From assembly GCA_963807235.1 (NCBI GenBank), contig CAWEBF010000009.1, forward strand, positions 372,001 to 436,000: 64,000 nucleotides of DNA. The letters run 5' to 3'. Both the position numbers and the translations under genes were made by a program. The first letter of the stretch is position 1, and every line of letters begins with the position of its first letter. The DNA comes from CAWEBF01 sp963807235 (lineage in GTDB: Bacteria > Acidobacteriota > Vicinamibacteria > Vicinamibacterales > UBA2999). This document shows, one piece after another, positions 36,548-45,425 of this stretch. The notes under the pieces were generated by a model, which was not told the DNA's origin, did not search any database, and was given only the letters and a program-made list of their open reading frames with translations.

Positions 36548-37611
36548 GCCACCCCCGCGAGCACCGGTGTCCACTTCTCGTCGAAGCGCGTGCGGGCCAG
36601 CAGCTCGAGGACGCGGCTGTAGCTGCGCACCCCCTCGTCCACGCGGTTGGCCTTCAGGTACTGGTCGTAGGCCGCCCAGCTGACGCGTTGCAGCTCCGGC
36701 TTCGTGCCGCGCTCCAACCGCGCCACCACGGCCGCGATGTCGGCGCGGGGACCCGGGCCGAGCGCCGCATCCAGCTTCGCCCGCGCCTCCCGTGTGACTT
36801 CGGCGCGCGCCTGCCAGAGGAGGAACAACCAGCCGCTGTACCGCATCGCGGGCCCGCCGTGCATGCAGGTCACCCACCCGACGAAGCTCGCCTCGGCCTC
36901 GTCGCCGAACCCGGCCAGATGCCCCCACTCGTGCGCCGCCACGAAGGGGCGCTCGAACGGCAGCAGGTCAGGATTGCCCAGCACCTCCAACGTGAACGGG
37001 CTGATCATGCCGTCCACCCCCGCCCATCGGAAGTACGGGCCGACAACGGTGCCCTTCAGGCGCCCCGGCTCGACAGGCGATGTGTGGCCCAGAGCTGTCA
37101 ACGTCGCCGAGAACGCCTCGCGAAACCGCGGATCCCGTTCCGGTGCGTCGGCAAAACCGGCCGCGTGTGCCCCGGCGTGGAGCGCGTTCGCCTCCGACAC
37201 GGCGCGCCTGGCAAGCGCCAGCACGGCGTCGTCCTGGCGCGTCGAGGTCACGCGCGCCAGACGCTCATCGATCGGCACGCGACGATAGTTGAGCCCCCAC
37301 ACGATCCAGAACCAGAGGAAGAGACCGGCCGCCAGCACGGCGATGGCCGACACTCCCTGCCCTATAGCACGCCAGCGTCCACGCGGCCAGGAGCGCGCAA
37401 CCATCCAGACGATCGCCAGGACAGCGACGACCAGCGCGACGAGCACGAGATCGAAGACCGCAAAGGGAATCCGGTTCGTCGCCGCCGTGATGGGCGGCTG
37501 AATCGCAGCGAAGAACCCGGCGGAGTACCAGCGCTCGACGAGGGGCGCGGGCAAAGGCATCAGGGCCGCCGCGGCTGCCAGCAGGACGATGCCGGCGCGC
37601 CACCACCCCAC
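36541..37611 (-). CDS. DUF3810-like membrane metalloprotein
   Basis: 356 residues. N-terminal half has about three membrane helices ('VLLAAAAALMPLPAPLV', 'FDLVLVALVVAVLAIVWMV', 'GVSAIAVLAAGLFLWFWIVWGLNYRR'). The C-terminal half has 'FVAAHEWGHLAGFGDEAEASFVGWVTC', a HExxH zinc motif with Glu-Ala-Glu as candidate third ligand. This matches the DUF3810 family, whose substrate is unknown. GTG start at 37611, six bases after the stop of the next gene on this strand. Confidence 0.82.
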   Translation of the reverse strand: MGWWRAGIVLLAAAAALMPLPAPLVERWYSAGFFAAIQPPITAATNRIPFAVFDLVLVALVVAVLAIVWMVARSWPRGRWRAIGQGVSAIAVLAAGLFLWFWIVWGLNYRRVPIDERLARVTSTRQDDAVLALARRAVSEANALHAGAHAAGFADAPERDPRFREAFSATLTALGHTSPVEPGRLKGTVVGPYFRWAGVDGMISPFTLEVLGNPDLLPFERPFVAAHEWGHLAGFGDEAEASFVGWVTCMHGGPAMRYSGWLFLLWQARAEVTREARAKLDAALGPGPRADIAAVVARLERGTKPELQRVSWAAYDQYLKANRVDEGVRSYSRVLELLARTRFDEKWTPVLAGVAR

Positions 37612-37617
37612 GGGAGG

Positions 37618-37989
37618 CTATCCGCCAGGCGCGAATGGCGTCCCGCGCCGCGCCAACACGCCTTCGAGCCTGGCCGTACAGTCGCAGTTCGAGCACGCCC
37701 AGTGCTCTTCCCCGGTTTCGTGACGGCACCGGCTGCGGGCGTGTGCGTCCTTTACGCTGAGCAGATCGAAGAACTCCTGCCAGTACGGGCGTTCCTCTTC
37801 GAGAGGCGTCTCGCAGAAGCACGTTTCCACCCACACCACTCGACCGTCGGGCAGCTGCCGCGCTTCGGCCATGTTGCGGAGGTACTCGCCGCCGGCGACC
37901 GAGCCGCGCCCAAGCGTGCGCGTGGCGATGGCGCGCTTCAGCGCGCGGGCCAACCCTGCCTTCAGCCGCGCGGCGACCAGGTAGCGCAT
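37618..37989 (-). CDS. Conserved small protein with cysteine cluster
   Basis: 123 residues, unrecognised. The N-terminal half is basic ('ARLKAGLARALKRAIATRTLGRGSVAGG'). The C-terminal half contains at least seven Cys/His residues in 'CFCETPLEEERPYWQEFFDLLSV', 'ARSRCRHETGEEHWACSNCDCTARL', looking like a metal-binding ribbon. Reads as an operon with the DUF3810-like gene. No function is assigned. Confidence 0.7.
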   Translation of the reverse strand: MRYLVAARLKAGLARALKRAIATRTLGRGSVAGGEYLRNMAEARQLPDGRVVWVETCFCETPLEEERPYWQEFFDLLSVKDAHARSRCRHETGEEHWACSNCDCTARLEGVLARRGTPFAPGG

Positions 37990-38005
37990 GGTGTAATCCT
38001 ACCGG

Positions 38006-38977
38006 ATGCGGCTGCTCGTTCTCTCGATGGTACTGGTCGGCGCGCCTGGGCTCTGTCGTGCGCAGGCACCTCCACCTGTCTCGGCCGCTACGGGAGAAGT
38101 GGCGGGACGCGTGGTGCGCCCCGACGGCTTGCCGCAACCCGACGCGCAGGTCGTGCTGGCGCGGCGCGACGCCGCGGGAGCGCTGCGCCAGCTTCGCTGG
38201 CGGGCGCGGACCGGGTTCGACGGGCGATACGCGATCGACGGCGTGCCACCGGGACGCTACCTGGTCCTCGTGCGGCCGATCGGTGCGGACGTCGTCTCCG
38301 ACGGGCGGCCGGACGCCACGCTCTTTCCCGGCGTCCCCGTGGCCGAGCCGGGCACGGCCATCGACGTTGTTGCGGGACTCTCCACTGAAGGCATCGACGT
38401 CTGGCTGGTACCGTCGCCACGCCGGTTCGTCGTCACCGGCCGGGTGTTCGGGCCCGATGGCACGACGTTCGATTCCCTGGTCATCGAAGTTGGCCGCCCG
38501 GGCTCACGAGCCACGGACGTCTGGAACACCACAGAGCCTGGCGGCTTGTTTTCGATCGATACCGCGCCACCGGGTACGTTGGTCCTGCGAGCCCGCGCCG
38601 CGGTCGGCGACCAGGTGCTCACGGGCCTGGCGGCGACCACGGTGGCCACCAATCCCGTCGAGGATGTGCGGATCACAGTGCGGCCGCAGGTAGAGGTCCA
38701 GGGCCGCGTGCGCGCCACCGGCGGCTCATTGCCGCCCGGCGTGTCGGTCTCGCTCGTGCCGCAGGCGCTCGAGCCCAGCGCCCTCTATCCGGCGGCCGAG
38801 GCTGCCGTTGATGCCGACGGCCGGTTCCGGTTGTTGGCAGATGCCACACCGCTGCGGATCGTCGTGCGCGGATTGCCCGCAGGCTGGCGCGCCGTGCGGC
38901 CTGGCGCGAGCCTGGAAGTAGAGACACCGTCAGCCGGGCCTCTGGACCTCCTCCTTGTAGGTCCGTCGGCCCGCTGA
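38006..38977 (+). CDS. Secreted carboxypeptidase-regulatory-like protein
   Basis: 323 residues with a signal peptide (MRLLVLSMVLVGAPGLCRA). Two or three repeats of a carboxypeptidase regulatory-like (CarboxypepD_reg) beta-sandwich: 'GEVAGRVVRPDGLPQPDAQVVL... GRYAIDGVPPGRYLVLV', then 'VTGRVFGPDGTTFDSLVIEV' and 'VQGRVRATGGSLPPGVSVSL'. No catalytic residues. Such proteins are abundant in Acidobacteriota and may be surface or periplasmic structural proteins. It runs divergently from the cysteine-cluster gene 16 bases away. Confidence 0.83.
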   Translation: MRLLVLSMVLVGAPGLCRAQAPPPVSAATGEVAGRVVRPDGLPQPDAQVVLARRDAAGALRQLRWRARTGFDGRYAIDGVPPGRYLVLVRPIGADVVSDGRPDATLFPGVPVAEPGTAIDVVAGLSTEGIDVWLVPSPRRFVVTGRVFGPDGTTFDSLVIEVGRPGSRATDVWNTTEPGGLFSIDTAPPGTLVLRARAAVGDQVLTGLAATTVATNPVEDVRITVRPQVEVQGRVRATGGSLPPGVSVSLVPQALEPSALYPAAEAAVDADGRFRLLADATPLRIVVRGLPAGWRAVRPGASLEVETPSAGPLDLLLVGPSAR

Positions 38978-39349
38978 CGTCCTCACTTCTGCTGCCCTCT
39001 TCTTATTGTCAGGCCGTTCGTGCTGCCCCAGATCACGCCGCTGCTCAGATCACGCCCTGGTTCCAGGTCTGCGACACCCCGCCAATGGTGGTCCACGGCG
39101 AGGACATGCTGGTCAGCCATAGTCTTCCGCTCGCGGACGCGTCGTATCGCATCGCGAGGTCGATCGCACCCTTGCCGTTGAGCGACCCCGCGCCCTTGCG
39201 CAGGCGGTCGTCCAGCACGCCCTGGTTGTTGCCGCTCACCAGGGGATTCCAGGGACGACCGGCCCGATCTCCGGGTTCTATCCTGGCCCCGGCTCCCTTG
39301 ACGGCGGGTCCGGACACGATTACGGTAAGGGCGCGAGGAGGACCGTGAG
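38978..39349 (-). other. Gene-poor gap; possible degraded minus-strand coding remnant
   Basis: A 372-base gap. Reading the minus strand gives protein-like text 'DRAGRPWNPLVSGNNQGVLDD' and 'NGKGAIDLAMRYDASASGRLWLTSM', then after a frame change 'SSGVIWGSTNGLTIRR'. This could be the C-terminal part of a secreted peptidase-like protein whose front is lost, since the only upstream start lies inside the GDSL gene. I cannot name the family. Confidence 0.25.
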
Positions 39350-40052
39350 TTGTCAATCGTCCGCGGAAGCCGCCGGTTCCGGCGGCCAACGTCCTGGGTC
39401 CTGGCCTTCGGGCTGTTGACCACGCTTCCGGCCTACGGCCAGACGCCGGATCGCTGGGAAAAGGACATCGCGGCCTTCGAGGCCGCGGATCAGGCCTCGC
39501 CTCCCGCGCGCGGAGAGATCGTCTTCGTGGGCAGCTCGACGATCCGCTTGTGGGACCTTGCCGGCTCCTTCCCGGACCTCAAGACCATCAACCGCGGGTT
39601 CGGCGGCTCGCAGATGTCCGACTCCACGCGTTTCGTGGACCGCATCGTCACGCCGTACGCGCCACGGCTCGTCGTGGTCTACGCCGGCGACAACGACATC
39701 ATGGGGATGACCGCGGAGCAGATCACCATCGATTTCGAGCGATTCGTGCGCGCCGTTCACGCCAGGCTGCCCACGACGCGGATTCTCTACATCGGGATCA
39801 AGCCCAGCCTGCTGCGGTGGGCGCAGGTGGACCGGATGCGGGCCGCCAACACGATGATCGAGCAGTTCTGTGAACGCGACGATCGGCTGGGCTTCGTGGA
39901 CGTGGATCACGCCATGCTGGGGTGGGACGAGAAGCCGAGGCCGGAGCTATACGTCGAGGACGGCCTTCATCTCACCGCCGGCTGGATACCGGATCCTGAC
40001 TTCTCTGGTCAGACCATTCCTCACGCCCGCGGCGCGCAGCGCGTCCCGATAA
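39350..40052 (+). CDS. Secreted GDSL/SGNH-type lipase/esterase (frameshifted near 39974)
   Basis: About 234 residues. A signal-like N-terminus with a hydrophobic stretch ('TSWVLAFGLLTTLPAYG') follows a basic leader. SGNH blocks: 'EIVFVGSSTIRLW' (nucleophile Ser in GSS), 'INRGFGGSQMSD' (Gly), 'VVYAGDNDI' (Asn) and 'YVEDGLHLT' (Asp/His). One extra G near 39974 hides the natural C-terminus 'GYRILTSLVRPFL'; unrepaired, the frame continues into the downstream repeat. TTG start at 39350 with GAGGAGG upstream is preferred over GTG at 39345 which is out of frame. Confidence 0.85.
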
Positions 40053-40140
40053 TTCACAAGTCACAATTCACAAGTCGCAAAGAGGCCGGAACTGCAGTTC
40101 CGTGTCCGCTTTGTGAATTGGGCATTGTGAATTGTGAATT
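40051..40140. terminator. AATTCACAA inverted-repeat cassette between convergent genes
   Basis: Left arm ATTCACAAGTCACAATTCACAA, core GAGGCCGGAACTGCAGTTCC, right arm TTGTGAATTGGGCATTGTGAATTGTGAATT. AT-rich, unlike its surroundings. It lies exactly between two convergent genes whose stop codons touch its edges, so it could terminate both transcripts. A near-copy is at 60783-60874; a single arm is at 53149-53185. Confidence 0.65.
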
Positions 40141-40142
40141 CC

Positions 40143-41123
40143 CTACCGTTCCCAGCCACTGTTCGATTTATACGGTAGGGTATAACCCATCGCCTCAATC
40201 TCGTGCACCTGGCCGCCGGCGATCTTGAAGATGTGCGCGGCCTGCAGGTCGATCGGTCCGAAGTTCATCGGCATCGACGTCAGGTTCGGGACACCCTGCA
40301 GGGGAATCGTGCGCAGCTTGCCGAGGTGACGGAACATCGTCAAGCCGAAGACCAGTCCAGTCTGCTCGTCCACAATCTGCACCCGCCGCAGGTCGATGCT
40401 GGTGATGTAGCTGAACATCTTCGTGTCCATCTGGGCGGCGCAACCCAGCCGGCCCAGCGTGGAGAACGCGGACTGCTGCTCGGGCGCCGTGCCAGGCGGG
40501 CGCGCCGGCGCCGTGCGGTTGGTGGAGGTCTGCATCCCGTTTTCATGACGCACGCAGTCATCCGCGTACGGCGTCAGCGACCCGATCCCCTTGGACAGCG
40601 AGTCGTAGTAGGAATCCGCGATCCGGATCATCTCCGCCCGGGGGACTCGGGCGGCCGGTGGCACGTCGGTCGAGAAGGCCGGGCGCGGCCGGTTCAGGTT
40701 CTTCAGGCCGTTCTCCGTCAGTGACCGGACCACGATGTGCTCAGCTTCCACGATCCGCATGTTCTGCACGCGAAGCCGCAGGGCCAGCTGCACAGGCCGA
40801 TCGAACTCCTTGAGCACGCCGAAAAAGCCCACCTGACTCGTCGCCGGATCCGGCACGTAGATCTTGAATCCCGCCGGCGCCTCGGAGGCGCCGACCCACA
40901 GCCCCTCGCCGGCCTCGAGGAGCCCGGTGTTCTCGGTGAACCGCAGGCCGCGCGCGAGAGGCGCCCTGGCAGGGTCGTGCGCCACGAGCGCGGCGAGGTA
41001 CGTGTCGACGATCCCGCTCAGGCACGCGCGATCGCAGGCGGTTTGCGCCTTTGCGCTGCACAGCCACCGGTCGGTGGCCATCACGACACCGAACGCCACC
41101 ACGACCATCACGAGCTTCCTCAT
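40143..41123 (-). CDS. Secreted SnoaL/NTF2-like protein (DUF8021-like)
   Basis: 326 residues with a signal peptide (MRKLVMVVVAFGVVMATDRWLCSAKA). 'CDRACLSGIVDTYLAALVAHDPARAPLARGLRFTENTG' is the N-terminal helix and cone of an NTF2-like fold used as SnoaL-like domains. A second copy of the fold may cover residues 170-326 ('DSYYDSLSKGIGSLTPYADDCVRHENG... IEAMGYTLPY'). Such proteins are frequent in soil Acidobacteriota and have no agreed function. Confidence 0.78.
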   Translation of the reverse strand: MRKLVMVVVAFGVVMATDRWLCSAKAQTACDRACLSGIVDTYLAALVAHDPARAPLARGLRFTENTGLLEAGEGLWVGASEAPAGFKIYVPDPATSQVGFFGVLKEFDRPVQLALRLRVQNMRIVEAEHIVVRSLTENGLKNLNRPRPAFSTDVPPAARVPRAEMIRIADSYYDSLSKGIGSLTPYADDCVRHENGMQTSTNRTAPARPPGTAPEQQSAFSTLGRLGCAAQMDTKMFSYITSIDLRRVQIVDEQTGLVFGLTMFRHLGKLRTIPLQGVPNLTSMPMNFGPIDLQAAHIFKIAGGQVHEIEAMGYTLPYKSNSGWER

Positions 41124-41177
41124 GATCGCCTCCCGTTTGGGCTCCGGTCGGCTCCGGGCTCCTGGCTCCAGGCACTC
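41124..41177. repeat. Degenerate GGCTCC tandem repeat
   Basis: GGCTCCGGTCGGCTCCGGGCTCCTGGCTCC between the start of the SnoaL-like gene and the stop of rsmE. It follows the same pattern (6-8-base units in an intergenic gap) as the cassettes at 34103-34160, 36462-36547 and 55813-55860. Confidence 0.5.
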
Positions 41178-41933
41178 TCACTCGTCCACCCGCCACACGG
41201 CAAAGAGCGCGGCGAGCGCCACCGTCGCAGCGGCGTCCGCTCGCAACGTCCGCGGCCCAAGCGTCAACGCGGCGCACGAACCCGCGAGAGTCTCGAGTTC
41301 CTCTGGTGCCCACCCGCCCTCGGGGCCAACCAAAAGCGTCGCCGCGTTGCCGGCGGGGCGCGGCACCGTCGACGGAGTCGCGCCCCTCTTGCCGCCGGCG
41401 GCTGGCTCCACCAGCACCAGTCTCGGCTCGGGTGCGGACGTGAGCCACGTCGGGTCTCCCTCGAATTCCCGCGGATCGAGCACCTCCGGCACGATGGCGC
41501 GGCCGCACTGCTTGGCCGACGCCAGGGCCACGCGGCGCCAGCGTTCGACGCGCTGACCGCGCGCGAGCCCTGCCAGGCTCGCTTCACTGTGGCGGGTCAC
41601 GATGGGCCGGATTGCTGCGGCGCCCATCATCACGGCGTCACGGACGACGCCGTCCATCTTGTCGCCTTTCAACACGGCGTGCGCCAACGTCACGGCCACG
41701 GCCGGTTCGGGCACGGCCGCGGCCTCCGCATCGATCCGCACGTCGACGTGCTTGTCGGCCGCCAGCACGACGCCGTCGAACTCCCGCCCGCGCCCGTCGA
41801 AGACGCGGATGGACGCCCCCGGGCGCAGGCGCAGGACGCGAGTGGCATGGAGGGCCTCGTCCGCCGGCAGCCTCACTATCGTGCCCGGCGCGTCGGCGTC
41901 CTGCACGAAGAAGCGATGCCGCACGGATGGCAT
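41178..41933 (-). CDS. rsmE: 16S rRNA m3U1498 methyltransferase RsmE
   Basis: 251 residues. Methylates N3 of U1498 in 16S rRNA using SAM. The N-terminal PUA-like part has 'RHRFFVQDADAPGTIVRLPADEALHATRVLRLRPG'. The SPOUT part has the C-terminal knot motif 'LLVGPEGGWAPEELETLA' and 'LTLGPRTLRADAAATVALAAL'. The ATG at 41933 begins the conserved N-terminus; a longer frame upstream is encoded by tandem repeats at 41941-42160. Product lacks nothing essential. Confidence 0.95.
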   Translation of the reverse strand: MPSVRHRFFVQDADAPGTIVRLPADEALHATRVLRLRPGASIRVFDGRGREFDGVVLAADKHVDVRIDAEAAAVPEPAVAVTLAHAVLKGDKMDGVVRDAVMMGAAAIRPIVTRHSEASLAGLARGQRVERWRRVALASAKQCGRAIVPEVLDPREFEGDPTWLTSAPEPRLVLVEPAAGGKRGATPSTVPRPAGNAATLLVGPEGGWAPEELETLAGSCAALTLGPRTLRADAAATVALAALFAVWRVDE

Positions 41934-41940
41934 TATGCTC

Positions 41941-42160
41941 GCCCCGCGAAGCTGGGCCAAACAGACACTGCGCAGCGAAGCGTCCGCTCGCCAGACGCGC
42001 GAAGCTTCCCGCCCCGCGAAGCTGGGGCCAAACAGACACTGCGCAGCGAAGCGAAGCGTCCGCTCGCCAGACGCGCGAAGCTTCCCGCCCCGCGAAGCTG
42101 GGGCCAAACAGACACTGCGCAGCGAAGCGAAGCGTCCGCTCGCCAGACGCGCGAAGCTTC
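41941..42160. repeat. Three tandem copies of a 70-76-base GC-rich repeat (CAGTGTCT box)
   Basis: Copies at 41941-42010 (70 bp), 42011-42086 (76 bp) and 42087-42160 (74 bp). Each starts GCCCCGCGAAGCTGGGG, contains AACAGACACTGCGCAGCGAAGCG (the CAGTGTCT box on the other strand), and ends GACGCGCGAAGCTTCCC. The first lacks six bases (one GAAGCG unit and a G). They occupy the divergent gap between rsmE and the kinase gene, so any promoters for these two genes must lie in or around the array. Confidence 0.9.
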
Positions 42161-42190
42161 GCTGCTATACTCGCGCACCACGATCGTCTG

Positions 42191-43171
42191 ATGTTCTTTC
42201 GCGGGCAAACCATCGGCAAATACCGCATCGTCTCTGCTCTCGGCAGCGGCGGGTTCGGCAGCGTGTACCTGGCCGAGGACACCTGGATCGACAAGAAAGT
42301 GGCCATCAAGGTCCCGCACAAGCAGGGTCTCGACTTCGGGGATCTGCTGAAGGAGCCGCGGCTGCTGGCGTCGATGAGCCATCCCAACATCGTCACGGTG
42401 ATCACCGCCGAGAAGCAGGACGACCTGTTCTTCATCGTCATGGAGTACGTCGAGGGAGAGACGCTGGAGCAGCGCATCGCCCGGGAGGGCGCGCTGGACG
42501 TCGCGGTCGCGCTCGACTTCACCTGCCAGATCTGCAACGCCGTGGATCACGCGCATACGGCCGGCATCCTGCACCGGGACCTCCGCCCCGGCAACATGCT
42601 GGTGTCCTCCACGGGCCTGCTGAAGGTCACGGACTTCGGAACGTCCCGTTTTCTGGAGAGCGCGGCCCACGGCACCACGGTGATCGGCAGCCCGCCCTAC
42701 ATGGCGCCGGAGCAGTTCCACGGCAAGGCCGTGTTCGCCAGCGACGTCTACGCCATCGGCGTCACGGTCTACCAGATGCTGACGGGGGTGCTGCCGTACG
42801 CCACTCCAGGGCCGTCCGATCTGGAGCGGCTCGAGAAAGGCGAGATGGTGTCGTCGCCGAGACTCCGCAACCCGAAGGTGCCGGTGGCGATGGCCGACAT
42901 CGTGATGAAGGCTCTCGCACCGGGGTTGTCCGACCGGTATGCGCGTGCCTCGGACATCCTGCACGACGTGCTGGCGGCCCGGGTCGCGGGCCCGAAGCGG
43001 GTGACGAGGGGGCGTTCCAGCGGCGCCGCCAAGGGGGATGTCACGGTCGGGGACATCCAGGCCCGGCTGCGCGCGCGGGACGACTCGCCGGCGCCCCGGT
43101 TTTGCTGGCACTGCAGCAAGCCTCTGCACGCCAGGGCCGACAAGTGCCCGTTTTGCGGCGAGGTCCAGTAG
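42191..43171 (+). CDS. Serine/threonine protein kinase with C-terminal zinc ribbon
   Basis: 326 residues. Hanks-type kinase domain: glycine loop 'ALGSGGFGSVYLAED' (18-30), Lys40 in 'VAIKVP', catalytic 'HRDLRPGNML' with Asp130, 'DFG' 148-150, 'GSPPYMAPEQF' activation-loop end. Residues 275-300 are a linker. The last 23 residues ('FCWHCSKPLHARADKCPFCG') form a CxxC...CxxC zinc ribbon. No membrane helix or PASTA domain, so it is cytoplasmic. Substrates are unknown. Confidence 0.93.
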   Translation: MFFRGQTIGKYRIVSALGSGGFGSVYLAEDTWIDKKVAIKVPHKQGLDFGDLLKEPRLLASMSHPNIVTVITAEKQDDLFFIVMEYVEGETLEQRIAREGALDVAVALDFTCQICNAVDHAHTAGILHRDLRPGNMLVSSTGLLKVTDFGTSRFLESAAHGTTVIGSPPYMAPEQFHGKAVFASDVYAIGVTVYQMLTGVLPYATPGPSDLERLEKGEMVSSPRLRNPKVPVAMADIVMKALAPGLSDRYARASDILHDVLAARVAGPKRVTRGRSSGAAKGDVTVGDIQARLRARDDSPAPRFCWHCSKPLHARADKCPFCGEVQ

Positions 43172-43245
43172 GGCCGACGCTGCCAGCCTGTTTTGGGCGC
43201 GCTTCGCGCGGCGGGCCGTATTAGGATCGGTGAAAGGAGCACGGC

Positions 43246-44340
43246 ATGGCTTTCCCCGGTACCGGCAAGATCTGGATGAACGGGAAGTTCGTGGACTGGG
43301 CCGATGCCCAGATCCATATCGCTTCCCATGTGATCCATTACGGCAGCGGCGTTTTCGAAGGTGCACGGTGCTACGACACCGTCAATGGCCCAGCCTGCTT
43401 CCGGCTCGATGCCCACATCCGCCGCCTGATCGACTCGGCCCGCATCTACCGGATGGAGTCGCCCTACGACCAGGCCACGATCTCGCAGGCCGTCATCGAC
43501 CTCATCCGCCTGAACGGTTTCAAGGCCTGCTACATCCGGCCCCTGATCTATCGCGGTTACGACTCCCTGGGCGTCAACCCGTTCCCGTGTCCAGTCGACG
43601 CGGCCGTCCTGCTGTGGGATTGGGGGGCGTATTTCACAAAAGAGGCCATCGAAGAAGGCCTGAACGTGAAGGTGTCCACCTGGTCGCGCATGGCGCCCAA
43701 CACCATGCCGGCAATGGCCAAGAGCGTGGCCAACTACGCCAACTCACAGCTCATCAAGATGGAAGCCGTCCTCGAGGGCTACGACGAGGGGATTGCGCTG
43801 GACGTAGACGGCAACCTGAGCGAAGGCAGTGGCCAGAACCTCTTCGTCGTCCGCGACGGCGTGATCAACACGCCGCCGGTGGGGGCCTCGATCCTCTCGG
43901 GCATCACGCGGGACTCGGTGATCACCATCGCCCGCGACCTCGGGTTCGAGGTCCGCGAGCAGGTCCTGCCCCGCGAAATGCTGTACATCGCCGATGAGGT
44001 GTTCTTCGTGGGCACGGCCGTGGAGGTCACGCCCATCAAGTCGGTGGACAAGCTGAAGGTCGGCCGCGGCCGGCGTGGCCCGATCACCGAGGCCATCCAG
44101 CAGCGCTTCTTCCAGATCGTGAAGGGCGAGGCGCCGGATCGCTACGGCTGGCTGCAGCCGGTCGAACAGGCCCAGCCCGCCCGCGCGTTAACCCACCTCT
44201 TCAATACCGGCCCCGGTGTCCTGCTGCCCGATCACGGGCAACTGGACGCCGCGCCAGCACCCGCCGATAACCCGGCGAGATGCACGTCAACGATCTGCTC
44301 AGAATTGCCGTTGAGCATGGTGCCTCGGACCTCCACCTGA
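43246..44340 (+). CDS. ilvE: Branched-chain amino-acid aminotransferase (C-terminus probably frameshifted)
   Basis: PLP enzyme transferring the amino group to branched-chain 2-oxo acids in leucine, isoleucine and valine synthesis. 'IHYGSGVFEGARCY' and 'RLDAHIRRLIDSARIYRM' are typical; the PLP lysine is in 'AMAKSVANYANSQLIKMEAVLEGYDEGIALD'. 'LSEGSGQNLFVV' and 'EVFFVGTAVEVTPI' complete the fold. As read it is 364 residues and overlaps pilT by 61 bases; family proteins end soon after 'DRYGWLQPV'. Removing G44164 gives 'VNRPSPPAR' and TAA at 44189-44191. AAAGGAG precedes the ATG. Confidence 0.94.
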   Translation: MAFPGTGKIWMNGKFVDWADAQIHIASHVIHYGSGVFEGARCYDTVNGPACFRLDAHIRRLIDSARIYRMESPYDQATISQAVIDLIRLNGFKACYIRPLIYRGYDSLGVNPFPCPVDAAVLLWDWGAYFTKEAIEEGLNVKVSTWSRMAPNTMPAMAKSVANYANSQLIKMEAVLEGYDEGIALDVDGNLSEGSGQNLFVVRDGVINTPPVGASILSGITRDSVITIARDLGFEVREQVLPREMLYIADEVFFVGTAVEVTPIKSVDKLKVGRGRRGPITEAIQQRFFQIVKGEAPDRYGWLQPVEQAQPARALTHLFNTGPGVLLPDHGQLDAAPAPADNPARCTSTICSELPLSMVPRTST

Positions 44341-45425
44341 AGGTCGGCACCCTTCCCATGATGCGCGTCCGCGGCGAGCTGATCCCGGTGGTGGACGACA
44401 AGCGGCTCGAGCACGAGGAGATGGTGGCGATGGCCGCCGCGGTGCTCCCGGTCGGCCAGCGGGAGAAGTTCAAGGAACAGCACGAGGTGGACCTGGCCTA
44501 CAGCGTGGCCGGCCTGGGGCGTTTCCGGTGCAACGCCTTCCAGCAGCGCGGCACCATCGGGCTCATCTTCCGGATCATTCCGCGCGGCGTGGCGACCATC
44601 GAGTCGCTGCTCCTCCCGCCCGTGCTCAAGAAGATCGCGGCCGAAGAACGGGGGCTCGTGCTGGTGACCGGCACCACGGGCAGCGGCAAGACCACGACTC
44701 TGGCCGCGCTGATCGACGAGATCAACACCACGCGCACCGCGCACGTGGTCACCATCGAAGATCCGATCGAGTACCTGCACCGCGACAACAAGTCGATCAT
44801 CAACCAGCGCGAGATCGGTGTGGACACCAACTCGTTCTCGCAGGCCCTGCGAAGCGCGCTCCGGCAGGACCCCGACGTGATCCTCGTCGGCGAGATGCGC
44901 GACTTCGACACCATCCTGACGGCGCTCATGGCGGCCGAAACGGGGCATCTCGTGTTCTCCACCCTGCACACGATCGACGCCGCGGAGAGCATCAACCGCA
45001 TCATCGCGGTCTTCCCGCCGCACCAGCAGAAGCAGATTCGCATCCAGCTGTCCAGCGTCCTCCGCGCCGTGATTTCGCAACGGCTGATCCCGCGCGCGGG
45101 CCACAAGGGCCGTGTGCCGGCCGTCGAGGTTCTGACGACGACCGCCTTCATCCGCGACTGCATCGTGGACAAGGAGAAGACGCATCTCATTCACGCCGCG
45201 ATGGCCCAGGGCACGTCCCAGTACGGAATGCAGACGTTCGACCAATCGATCTTCAGCCTGTACCAGCAGCAGCTCATCACGCTCGAGGAATCGTTGCGAT
45301 GGGCGTCGAACGTGGACGAGTTCAAGCTGAAGGTGCAGGGGATCGCTACGACCGCCGAGCTCGCGCGTGATTCGATGGCTGCCGCCGGATACACTGGGCA
45401 GGCAGAGATCACGCGTTTTGGCTGA
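44280..45425 (+). CDS. pilT: Twitching motility ATPase PilT
   Basis: 381 residues. Retraction ATPase of type IVa pili, cytoplasmic and hexameric. 'GASDLHLKVGTLPMMRVRGEL' opens the N-domain; Walker A 'GTTGSGKTTTLAALID'; Asp box 'HVVTIEDPIEYLH'; Walker B 'RQDPDVILVGEMRDFDTI'; His box 'GHLVFSTLHTIDAAESINRI'. The C-terminus contains 'TQTFDQSIFSLYQQQLIT'-like text. No other type IVa pilus genes are nearby; it is distinct from the Tad ATPase. Confidence 0.95.
   Translation: MHVNDLLRIAVEHGASDLHLKVGTLPMMRVRGELIPVVDDKRLEHEEMVAMAAAVLPVGQREKFKEQHEVDLAYSVAGLGRFRCNAFQQRGTIGLIFRIIPRGVATIESLLLPPVLKKIAAEERGLVLVTGTTGSGKTTTLAALIDEINTTRTAHVVTIEDPIEYLHRDNKSIINQREIGVDTNSFSQALRSALRQDPDVILVGEMRDFDTILTALMAAETGHLVFSTLHTIDAAESINRIIAVFPPHQQKQIRIQLSSVLRAVISQRLIPRAGHKGRVPAVEVLTTTAFIRDCIVDKEKTHLIHAAMAQGTSQYGMQTFDQSIFSLYQQQLITLEESLRWASNVDEFKLKVQGIATTAELARDSMAAAGYTGQAEITRFG

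Noticed and set aside
41941..42160. CRISPR-like array
   Set aside because: The three units are contiguous near-identical 70-76-base copies with no unique spacers, and no cas gene is nearby. It is a tandem duplication of an interspersed repeat.
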